The notes under the pieces were generated by a model that saw only the letters and a list, made by a program, of their open reading frames with translations, was not told the origin of the DNA and did no database searches. A DNA stretch of 21,325 bases from Chara braunii (taxonomy: Eukaryota; Streptophyta; Charophyceae; Charales; Characeae), in the NCBI GenBank assembly GCA_003427395.1, contig BFEA01000283.1, forward strand, positions 555,567 through 576,891, given 5' to 3'. Numbering within the stretch: position 1 is the stretch's first letter; each line of letters begins with the position of its first letter. Below, piece by piece: positions 10,770 through 19,081 of the stretch. The position numbers and the translations under genes are program-made.

Positions 10770-13023
10770 CCTGAGTTGCCTTTACTCTGGCCTGGGTTCT
10801 GCCCATTACAGAAAACATCTAGCATACGCCTTCCGTTATCATACTGATAATCGCGTTCTAACATCCCTACTCCTGAAGCCTTAGCTTCATATCATCTTTC
10901 ATCAGGATTCATCCTTTCCAGCGTTTACGACCACCCAGCCTAGAGAAAACAATAATGGTAATATATCACGATAATATTGCATTCACAGATATCGAAATCC
11001 ATAATTATAGTCCTCATGAAAAATTATATATTACCATAATAGCTAACAACAATACTACTCATAATAATCAAAACACATCATATACAAGCTAGTCAGTTAC
11101 TCAAAGCATATACAAATACCTCACAACAACAGGCCTATATCAATAGGCATAACATATGATAGGCACATTATGATAAGAGATATAATTGCCAACAGCTAGT
11201 ACTCTCAGACATAAATTTTATGAGAGTACCACACTTTATTCCCCTCACTTTGACAGAAGTATACTGTGGCGAGGGGCAGTGTAATCCTTTTCAGAAAGGA
11301 TAACATCTTAAATCCCCAAGTCCCACTCAAGGATCAAGTCTCACTGCTTCTCCCTCCGCTTCCAGCGTTCATTCCTTGCAGACCCCTGTCAATAAATTAA
11401 ACAACCTCACCATACACGCTTCGGGTGGTGCCACCTCGTCCTGTGCTGGTGAACCCGCTTGACACAAAAATAGTTGGGGATTCATCCCCTACCTTTCTGT
11501 GGCCAATAGTAGTTGTTTCCCTTATAAACCATGGCCTAACAAGGCTCAACACTTTCCTCATATTCAGTAGTAGTGTAGTCATTTTATCAAAAAGATACAA
11601 CAACAACACCCCACTACGGACCAGGAACTTAGTTCCGGCGTGGGTCTCACTACTACTTACAAGAAAAAATTATAGCTTTTTCAAAGCGATCTCTCAGGGG
11701 AACTATAACGTAGGATTGTAACCTTCCCTGGGGTAGACCTTACACATTGACTATTCCTTGGGAAAAACTTATCCCTAGGAAGTAGTCACACCATTCATCT
11801 CTGAATCCGCATCAGACGTGGATTCTGCATAATATTTCTACCCCTCTTTGAGGAGCAATCCAAACACACAAACCTTGATAGACAACCATAAATCGATAAT
11901 TGGACTTGAGACACTCATTTAAATCCTTGCAGACTGAATAGTTCAAGTACATACTTCAAATACATGGCCCATGTAAATATTTCTGACAAGGATAATTATT
12001 AAAGGAAATATAATCATCAAGCACATAGCCTCATATAATTAAATATTAGGCAAACATATTTAGATAAGATCTTACACATAGGAATGAGTTCAACATATAA
12101 CTCAATAGAAATGTCCTCAGACACGTAGTCTCAAGTCCTTAGTTCCAACTCATAGATTCAAGTGGATGGTCAAAACTAGGAAAGGCTCAAGCGAAGGTCT
12201 AACATCAATTACAATCCATTGCCCCATAAAAGGTAAGCAAAATAGTCTAAGTGTTAGCTCCTTCACTGTTATTTCGACTGCCTCTAGGATCAGATACTCT
12301 CTTTTAACAAAAAATGTGTCATGCAAACCTACTACTTCCCGTAGTCCTTTCCATTGAGGTCATATTACGGTGCTCACTACACCCATCCACTGCTTTATAT
12401 TCCCAGCTCAAACACATCGCGCGTGATAGACCTCACATTTTCATGGCTATATAACCCAAACAACAACTTAAAACCTAGACTCAAGGATCCCATATTCCGA
12501 TCCATAAAGCTTTTGGCCTCCTTAGCTTAACTCTCCTCGAAGTCCCTTTATGACTTTTAACATAATAGACTCCCTTACTCGTTTTCGGCCTCACCCAAAC
12601 CCAGCATACCCTATAGCCTTTTATGACCTCTCAGGTAATTCTTTTAGCCATAATAGGTACCTTATAGGGTCTACTCCGGGATTGGTCGTGCTGCTATCCC
12701 CTCATCTCACCTTAGCCATATCAGACATCCAAGACATCGTCCAAAACCTACCAACTTTTAAGGTCAGGAGAGGGTATCAATTCCACGTACCATCATGCTG
12801 GTCAGAGTGCGTGATCGTATAGACAAAACGTCTATCCTTCTTGCACCATCATTACTGCACTAGCCACAACCATCTCACGCAATCAATCCCTGCTCGGTCG
12901 CTATCCTATATCATCAATCGATTAATCTGAAAAAAAACTCAATCAAACTTCTCACTTTGCCTATTTCTCACATTCCCATACCCGGATGTCATTCCACCAG
13001 GGACAACGGCAGGTAACCGTTAT
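10770..13023 (-). other. Leader region between primer-binding site and first ORF
   Basis: About 2.25 kb with no credible coding. It is AT-rich in 10900-12500. One stem at 11749-11786 has TTCCTTGGG and CCCTAGGAA-type arms around aaaaacttat. Long untranslated leaders are common in large plant LTR elements, but I see no specific signal here. Confidence 0.5.
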
Positions 13024-13040
13024 CCCCGGCAACGACGCCA
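13024..13040 (-). other. Primer-binding site, tRNA-Asp type
   Basis: The plus strand reads ccccggcaacgacgcca, so the element strand reads TGGCGTCGTTGCCGGGG. From knowledge of plant tRNA-Asp(GUC), its 3' end is CCCCGGCAACGGCGCCA, so 16 of 17 positions match. It lies two bases inside the TG/CA-bounded LTR at 13043, the expected geometry for minus-strand cDNA priming. This motif fixes both the LTR boundary and the element's strand. Confidence 0.85.
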
Positions 13041-13909
13041 CCTGTCGTTCGCATCGGTCCGACACCACACAAGGCAGCGCAGGACCCTCCCGACCGCATC
13101 ACGCATGAGTTGGTCTGAATCCGCGTCGCGAATATACATCAAGCTTCCGCAAGCCGCTCCAGCCGAGTGCGCCACCCATACCTCTCGCGAGCCCCTACGA
13201 CAGAATAGAGCCTACGTGAGGCACGACTTACCTCCACCTTACGAGAACTGTCACCTCCCTTCGGTGGGCGTATCCCCGCCGAGCTACCAGTCCACAGTAC
13301 GAAAGCTAATGAGCTGCGGTCGCAGAGGTGGACCAGTCGAGGGCGTTTCTCGTTCGCTGTAGCATAGGGGGTGCGCCCGGTAGTACGCCTCTATCGAACC
13401 CGCACGTGAACCGGCATCTTGGGGGGCTGAGGTCCCAAGCGCGACTCGTCGCCGGTCGACTAGGACGTATCCCACACGCTACGTGCATACCACTATAAAT
13501 AACATAAAAATAAAAACACATGCATATATACAAACATATACAAAACGACCGAGGACAAACAACGCGACAACATTCCTAGTCCCTTAGTAGTCATCCCATA
13601 ACTTCCCGATGCGAAAATCGGATAAGCGTCGCGTGCGAGACTTCATATAAAACCACGCGGACGGAGGGCTAACTCATACCGACTCACAATGCAAGCGTAC
13701 GCAAGCAGCCGCAATGAAGGCGTACTATGTAGTGTCCATAATCAAGCGGCCCTTCGTGGATCCGAGTACCGCTTATGACACTCAATTGTCATACTCGAAG
13801 TATCGTGATGGTCTAATCCTTCATGATATTTCACAACTGAAGGAATAGCCGTGCGGCTGTCGCGAGGCCTCCGGCCTTTAGCCTGAGAGTCTCGGCAGGC
13901 AGGGCAAAT

Positions 13910-13948
13910 AGGCTCTGCGCGAGGGCAGATTCCTTCCCTGCAGAGCCT
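13910..13948. repeat. Perfect 9-bp inverted repeat within the LTR
   Basis: AGGCTCTGC (13910-13918) and GCAGAGCCT (13940-13948) enclose a 21-base loop. It lies in the inner half of the LTR on the element strand. It might belong to the R/U5 RNA structure, but the transcription start is unknown. Confidence 0.55.
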
Positions 13949-14835
13949 AGGGCTTGGGGTGTCCTGGACAAGGACCTTGAATCCCAACCCAGGACGAACG
14001 TCCGACTAAGAAATCTTCAAGAAGCACATAAATAAATAGAGGGGTCTTCCTTCTTCACTTAACCCCGTCCCTCAATTAACCCTTAATACGCTGACCCTTA
14101 GGGCTATGTGAACTTCCAACATAGGTACACATACATTTTTATACGTATACAAGAGGCATATGTATGTGACGATCACTTCTCACAGTCAAAGTGAGGCTCC
14201 TCACAACCATATGTATATGTGTGATCGAAGACAGTAAAACCCAAAATCCGAACCACAGAACATACCTGCAATCACATCAAGAGTCAAACAACGTCCGCGC
14301 ACTACACGGAGTCAACCCCAACCACTCTCTGTACTCATACCCCTTGCTTTAGCCATGCAAGCCCCAACCTCTTGTCCAACCAATCAAAAGTAAATACTCA
14401 GTACCTTTGTTAAATGACCAATCAATAGAAGTCCGGGTGAAGCCTTAATAAAACAATAAAATCACCAGTGTTGAAGCCTTTTAGGGTGAGTATTGAGGGT
14501 GAGTTGGAATTGAGTCGTAAATCGACGAATCGGCAACGGACCTGCTATCAGTGATAACAGAAGGTGATCCTTGTGGGATCAAAGTTGAATCCAGTAAAAA
14601 AAACATCCTGAATTGAATTACTCAAAGAAGGACCTATTACACGAAACAGGTCAATTTCCAGGCTGAACTTATAAGCACACAATGAATAATCTTCATACCC
14701 TGTTCTTACAGAAATTCTCCTGAGAACCAAGCCTAAGTCTATCCCTGCGCAGGTTCCCAAGAGAAAAAGCAGACCTTTGACATCATCTTCCCTACCCAGA
14801 GTGGATCGCCAGAATCGCCACCTGTCGAAATATAA

Positions 14836-15150
14836 TCCAACTCATCTAAATTAAGAAAATTTCGGCAGCGCTTCCCGTAGGAAAAGTGTCATCGCAGAAT
14901 TTATACCAAGTTAAGTTCTGAATCTAAAATGACTTCAACTTTTCAAAGTCCAATTTTGTCTAACTCCTTGAATTAGCAAAAATTTGGGCAGCACTCTCTT
15001 TAGAAAATTAGATGTTCCAGATTTTTACTAAGCCAAAAAGTCAGAAAAGTTAGACCCTGAAAAAGAGAAAGTCTGATTAACTCCTTGTTTTTTTAGAAAT
15101 TTCGGCAGCGCTTCCCGTAAAGAAAGTGGCTTATCAAGATTTATACAAGG
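14836..15150. repeat. Three imperfect tandem modules inside the 5' LTR
   Basis: Counterpart of the triplet at 838-1150. The strings AATTTCGGCAGCGCTTCCCG near 14868 and 15097, and a diverged middle copy near 14980, mark the three units. Confidence 0.7.
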
Positions 15151-15438
15151 CCAAGTATAACAAAAGATCCCTGAAAATGCAGAAATTGACCTAAGTAAAA
15201 TAAACTTAGCTAAGAAAATGCAGGAATCGAAACTAACTCCTATGGCTCTAGCACGTGGCGAGCAACTAAAGCAACTACCTATCGAACTGAATATCAGACT
15301 AAGTAGCAGCCTCACTCTGTCACATGCAGACCAAATTACAAAGGTAAGTAATCTCCCCATCCCCAAGTCATCCTGGACAAATAATAGTGCGTAATCTTTC
15401 AATGATTTATCCCTTTATACCCAGCTTACATAGGGCAT

Positions 15439-15478
15439 AAAGCTAGACCACCCAAACTTATGGAACATGTCTAGCTTT
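15439..15478 (-). other. Conserved-loop stem-loop, copy in the 5' LTR
   Basis: AAAGCTAGAC (15439-15448) and GTCTAGCTTT (15469-15478) form a perfect ten-pair stem around the 20-base loop cacccaaacttatggaacat. This is the best-paired member of the family and the positional equivalent of the copy at 1439-1478. Confidence 0.8.
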
Positions 15479-15652
15479 GTCATGAAGCATACACAAACAA
15501 AGGGCACAACAACTTTTCTCTTCTTTGGGCATGTAACTAGGCCACCCTAGTCGCCCTAAAGTATTTAGATATCCGAGCTTTATATAATTGTCTGCAGTTA
15601 GCCTTTTGAGGTAGCATATAACTGAGCCAATCATCTTCAGCTCAAGACTTCA

Positions 15653-16110
15653 ACAAAAACAATGTGGCAATATTTTTGTTACGTTGAACCTATGTTGACA
15701 CCACATTTCAACTGTTTATAAACCATTGGCCGGGGGGGGGGGGACATGCGTTCAACACAAACTCAAGGAAACCAACACTGACCGTATATTGGGGACACTG
15801 AAACTTGTGTGTTCAACTGTTGGATCAACTATTGACAGACAGTTGGTCCAACTGTTGCTCCATTGTTGGTAGCTTGTTGAAATCTTGTTGAAGAGTTGTT
15901 GAAATGTTGTTGAAACCTTGTTGAAATGTGTTGAAACGTGTTGAAAGTGTGTTGGAATGTGTTGAAATGTGTTGGACCGTGTTGAAACAGGGCATTGGAC
16001 CGTGCGCAATAGCAGTTTCGGTTACGGGTCATTTGCGTTCTCCGGGGGTGGGTTGTAGCTGTGTTTTCGTCGTTTAAGGACTGAGCACGTTTTGGAGTAC
16101 GAAGATCACA
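15653..16110. repeat. Flanking simple and tandem sequence: G12 and TTGTTGAAA-type repeats
   Basis: Outside the LTR there is a G12 run (15732-15743), then many imperfect copies of a roughly 12-bp unit around TTGTTGAAA or TGTTGAAA(C/T)GTG, densest at 15872-15985. Upstream strings such as GTTCAACTGTTGGATCAACT (about 15813-15832) are similar but with inverted halves. ORFs read through it are repetitive (FQH/FQQ-rich) and are not taken as genes. Confidence 0.7.
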
Positions 16111-16193
16111 TGGGCGAGCGTTGGGTTTGCGCGCGCCGACCGAGCACGTGATGATTGCAGTGACTGATGGAATTGAGGGATCAGAGACTGATG

Positions 16194-16196
<3 letters not shown>

Positions 16197-16246
<50 letters not shown>

Positions 16247-16262
16247 CAAGAGAGAGAAAGAG
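16197..16262. repeat. (GA)n microsatellite
   Basis: A pure AG run to 16244, then a short interrupted continuation (agagagaaagaga). Confidence 0.95.
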
Positions 16263-16275
16263 ATGCTGTAGGCTG

Positions 16276-16342
16276 CCGACGAACACATTTCGAGCCTCGT
16301 ACAAACAAGGTTGACTTTCGGTGTCCGACGAACACATTTCGA
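16276..16342. repeat. Scrambled short repeats and a truncated hairpin copy
   Basis: CCGACGAACACATTTCGA occurs at 16276-16293 and again at 16325-16342. CCTCGTACAAACAAGGTTGA occurs at 16295-16314, again at 16359-16378, and with one change at 16633-16652. The piece after 16308 starts like the hairpin element (GGTTGACT) but jumps to its internal CGGTGTCCGAC, so it looks like a deletion derivative. Confidence 0.55.
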
Positions 16343-16372
16343 TTAAATGCTGGGTTGCCCTCGTACAAACAA

Positions 16373-16444
16373 GGTTGATTACTGCGGGTCGAAAATTGTC
16401 CAACACGGCGGTGTCCGACACAATTTAGCACGCAGTAGCCAACC
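16373..16444 (-). mobile_element. Hairpin (foldback/MITE-like) element H1
   Basis: A 72-bp near-complete inverted repeat: GGTTGATTACTGCG at the left and CGCAGTAGCCAACC at the right, with inner arms around AACACGGCGGTGT also largely complementary. It has the opposite orientation to H3-H5, judged by which arm carries GGCTAC and which carries GACTAC/GATTAC. Confidence 0.75.
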
Positions 16445-16482
16445 TTCCTTTTCTGTGCCCCTAAGATAGTTGTGTCCCGTTC

Positions 16483-16490
16483 TATATAAA
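16483..16490 (+). promoter_or_regulatory. TATA-like box in duplicated segment A
   Basis: TATATAAA, preceded by TTGTGTCCCGTTC and preserved in copy B. No credible plus-strand ORF follows closely. It may be a promoter of a non-coding transcript, or simply conserved by duplication. Confidence 0.3.
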
Positions 16491-16613
16491 ACGATTTGGC
16501 GTTGGGAGCCGAAGTCCACGTCACCCTGCCCTGCAACAAACACTTTTCACTACAGGTTGACAAAATTTTTGGACTTATTCTCTCACGTGTACGGAGCAGA
16601 CGTGGGAGACCAT

Positions 16614-16839
16614 CGATTAAATGCTGGGCTGGCCTCGTACAAATAAGGTTGACTACTGCGGGCCGCAAATTGTCCAACACGGCAGGGTCCATCACATTTT
16701 GGCACGCAGTAGCCAACCTTCCTTTTTTGTGCCCCTAAGATTGTTGTGTCCCATTCTATATAAGGCGATTTGGCGTGGGGAGCCTCAGTCCACGTCACCC
16801 TGCCCTGCAACAAACAAGTTTCACCACAGCTTGACAAAA
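16614..16839. repeat. 226-bp duplicated segment, copy B
   Basis: Co-linear with copy A at 16340-16565. Contains hairpin H2 and the TATA-like box at 16757-16764 (TATATAAG). Confidence 0.8.
16647..16718 (-). mobile_element. Hairpin element H2
   Basis: 72 bp: GGTTGACTACTGCGGGCC at the left, CACGCAGTAGCCAACC at the right. The complementary ends extend outward as AAGG/CCTT. Same orientation as H1. Confidence 0.75.
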
Positions 16840-17060
16840 CACATTGTCATGTCATGTTACCATTACAAAGTCAGCCGCACACAACACTCAATCACACAAA
16901 GATGAGCATTACAAATGTTTGTGCAATTGTGTATCAAAAATAACAGAAGTTGTGTAGTTATCAGACTGTATGGAGCATAAGGCTCGCAATCCTCAGGCGG
17001 TGCACATGCGTGCAAGCACTCGCTCTCTCTCTCTCTTCTGCAAAACTGAAGGTCTTCGTA

Positions 17061-17130
<70 letters not shown>

Positions 17131-17283
17131 GCACCGACTGTGGCCTTCGATTTTGCATCTCCTGGTTCGAAACGTCTAAAAAAAGAACCTTTCGTTCCAC
17201 CGTTTGGTCATTGCCCCGCATCCTCCCTTCCATGTCGAAATGTCACCAAACTGTCCCTCGTTGTTCAGGGTGCGGCACACAGA
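16840..17283. other. Region without genes; contains a (CT)n tract
   Basis: Between duplicated segment B and the end of the charged-protein gene I see no supportable gene. The main feature is a CT run of about 65 bases at 17063-17128. ORFs through it are low-complexity products of that repeat. Confidence 0.7.
17063..17128. repeat. (CT)n microsatellite
   Basis: Pure CT dinucleotides for about 60 bases, preceded by a short CTCTCTCTC run near 17024-17037. Confidence 0.95.
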
Positions 17284-18706
17284 CTATCGGTGCGCCTGTC
17301 CCCGTCTCCACGTCTTGTTCTCCTTCATCTCGGTGCGCATCTTGTTGCGAGCGGGGAGGTGGTGGTCCGTTTGCTGAGATCCGACGAGCGGAATCCCTTT
17401 TTCAGACCAAAACCAATGTTTCAGCTGCCACGTAATCTCTCCGCGGATCGTCGCCATCATTCTGTTGCATTCCCCTATGACAGCTCGAATCCCGCACTCT
17501 GCTATGTGAGACCGCAGCCCTTCCTCTGCTGTCTCCCCTGCCATTTTCGCCGTCGCTTGCACCGCCGCGAAAAACGCGTCCTCTGTCGGGTACAGAGTTG
17601 CGTCGTTTACCGCAAAGAACGCAAAGGCTTTGGCGACGGAACGCAACAACTTGCCCTTCATTTTCTTCGCGAATGCGGAGCCCTCGTCCTTCGGTCCTTG
17701 CACGGCTCCGCCGCTTGCGCGCACTTTCGTTCGTGACGTTGCGATCGGTGGGAAACAGAAGACATAACGCACAGGAGAGTGTTAACAACTCAGCGCCTTG
17801 TTTTCAATACGGCACTTGCAAAATTGAAGATTCGACTATCAGCTGTGCGTTTACAAAGACACTTTTCCTTGCGTAAAGGCGTGCACCGCGTGGGGGCACG
17901 GGATTATGTGATCGGAGTGGGAGGGGAGTCAGTGCGACGCGGTTTTTTTTACCTTTTCCCGCGGCGCTGACGTGCTGTACGATTTGTCTGTCACCGACAC
18001 GCTCCTCGGTGTCACTGCCATTGCGTGTCTGCCATTCTCCTTCTCTGCGCAGCGTCCTCGAAGGAAATGGCGAACCACCTCTTTCCGAAGCGGCGCTCTG
18101 GTCTTCGCCGGTTGTCTCGCTGGCCGACTTGCCATCGCTGTCGTCGTCCTCATCGGTGTCTTGCGATTGTCTGCGGGAAGAATCGCTATCGTCTCCCTCG
18201 TTTCCTGGCTCCTCGTCCTCCGCACCATCTGACTTCTCTGGCGCGGAACGGTCGTGTTCCTCCTCTTCTTCCACTTGGGGTCCGCTGTGCCTGTCGTCAG
18301 ACCCTCTAAGATCGATTCTCTCCACTATTCTGTCGTCTTTGTAGGATATTCTCTTCTTTGTTCTGCGGTGCGTAGTCGCGCTTCTATCATCCTCCGATCT
18401 TTTTTCCGGGACCCTTGGCGGACGGTTCTCGGCGCCGCTTCCGCGCTTTCCCCGCACGGGGGTCGAGGGGGGCGACTCGTTACGTTCTTTCAGCATTGAA
18501 ATCTCCCGTGCACTCGAAGGGACTATAACTTTCGATCCGGATTTGCGGCTGCGCTTGTGCATCGTTTTCGCAGAGGGGTCGGCGCCGCTTCTGCGATGCT
18601 CTTTCGACTGCTTCTTTTCAGCCTTGGATTTCTTCCGGCACTTGTCCTTCTTTCCCGCGGCTTTCAAAGACCTGCACAGATCCTCGTATTTTGGCCTTGG
18701 AGCCAT
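17284..18706 (-). CDS. Two-exon charged protein with C-terminal helical domain, unknown function
   Basis: Exon 1 runs from ATG 18706 to 17953 and exon 2 from 17723 to the stop at 17284. The predicted intron 17952-17724 (229 bp) begins AAAG|GTAAAA and ends CGAAAG|. The split codon (phase 1) rejoins in frame, giving about 397 residues. I infer splicing because exon 1 loses charged composition right after this donor and exon 2 coding character begins near this acceptor. Residues 1-250 are very polar: a Lys-rich start (KKDKCRKKSKAEKKQSKEH), Ser/Arg/Lys blocks with NLS-like clusters, then an acidic stretch with EEEEE and DEDDDSD. Exon 2 has a regular helical pattern (KLLRSVAKAFAFFAVNDA, later RMMATIRGEITWQLKHWF). 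Nuclear localisation is plausible. It lies 376 bp downstream of the protease region in the same direction. No family recognised; the gene could belong to a transposon. Confidence 0.5.
17724..17952 (-). other. Predicted intron of the charged-protein gene
   Basis: GT at 17952-17951 and AG at 17725-17724 on the minus strand. A pyrimidine-rich stretch (TCTTCTGTTTCCCACC) lies about 20-35 bases before the acceptor. Phase is preserved. This is not proven without transcript data; other AGs nearby could serve. Confidence 0.45.
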
Positions 18707-18778
18707 CAACCCTTTTTTCCCACATGCATCAAAGTGGAATAAGAACCACAAGTGCGTCAGTGATGTTGTTTGTCACGC

Positions 18779-18821
<43 letters not shown>
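18779..18821. repeat. (GA)n microsatellite
   Basis: AG run with one AAAG interruption. It directly follows TGTCACGCAG, a string also found in the right arm of hairpin H4. Confidence 0.9.
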
Positions 18822-18974
18822 AAAAGACGAAGTCATGCAAGTGAGCAACCTCTTTGTGCGTCAGAGTGACTGCATTTGTATTGTCAGGTGGCAAGAGATC
18901 GCATAATCTGGGAACAAAAAAAAATTCTAGAAAAAAAACCATCGGAATAGTTGCCTCGTCCATCATTGCGATAA

Positions 18975-19045
18975 GGTTGGCTACTGAGGGCCAATCATGT
19001 CCGCACATCCCACATTTCATGTCATTTTGGCCCGCAGTAGTCAAC
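18975..19045 (+). mobile_element. Hairpin element H3
   Basis: 71 bp: GGTTGGCTACTGAGGGCCAA at the left and TTTTGGCCCGCAGTAGTCAA(C) at the right, with a loosely complementary centre. Left arm GGCTAC against right arm GTAGTC leaves one G:T-type pair, as in H4 and H5. Confidence 0.75.
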
Positions 19046-19081
19046 TTTCCTCGCATCGCATTCGGTGACCCGGACAATATC

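Larger units (their letters stand above)
1..15652 (-). mobile_element. Giant gag-only LTR retrotransposon (Gypsy-like), left end cut by window
   Basis: Bases 1-1651 and the outer part of 13043-15652 are direct repeats, identical over the first 95 aligned bases and then diverged mainly by transitions. The right copy is bounded by TG (13043) and CA (15652), with a tRNA-Asp-type primer site two bases inside it. The left copy ends in CA at 1651 next to a purine-rich stretch on the minus strand. Both cues and the gag direction place the element on the minus strand. The internal region is about 11.4 kb and its only recognisable retroviral-type coding is gag. No D-D-E integrase, YxDD reverse transcriptase or protease motif was found. 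It is best described as a non-autonomous TR-GAG/LARD-like element. If the missing LTR part matches the right copy, the full length would be about 16.6 kb. The target-site duplication cannot be checked because the left flank is outside the window. Confidence 0.85.
13043..15652 (-). repeat. 5' LTR of the retrotransposon, complete
   Basis: The plus strand begins TGTCGTTCG two bases after the primer site and ends ACTTCA at 15652, giving TG...CA termini and about 2610 bp. The half 13999-15652 matches window bases 1-1651; 13043-13998 has no partner in view because the left copy is cut. The outer boundary agrees with loss of similarity to the left copy. A TATATAAAG-like string on the minus strand near 15592-15581 is only about 60 bp from the LTR start, so it is a weak promoter candidate. 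A 9-bp inverted repeat at 13910-13948 lies near the inner end. Confidence 0.85.
16340..16565. repeat. 226-bp duplicated segment, copy A
   Basis: Starts CGATTAAATGCTGGG and is co-linear with 16614-16839 at a constant 274-bp offset. It contains hairpin H1, the TATA-like box at 16483-16490 and the shared CCACGTCACCCTGCCCTGCA string. Substitutions are scattered. Confidence 0.8.
18707..19081. other. Intergenic region with (GA)n and hairpin H3
   Basis: Between the two minus-strand coding regions. It contains the GA tract at 18779-18821 and the hairpin at 18975-19045. No ORF here is convincing. Confidence 0.6.

Noticed and set aside
15752-16032. Minus-strand ORFs rich in FQH/FQQ/STR
   Set aside because: They are translations of the TTGTTGAAA tandem repeats in two frames.
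16195-16837. Minus-strand ORFs of 84-173 codons with similar segments
   Set aside because: The similarity is the 226-bp DNA duplication and hairpin; ends are GA-repeat translations.
17929-18499. Several plus and minus ORFs overlapping the charged protein
   Set aside because: They are shadows caused by strongly biased composition of exon 1.
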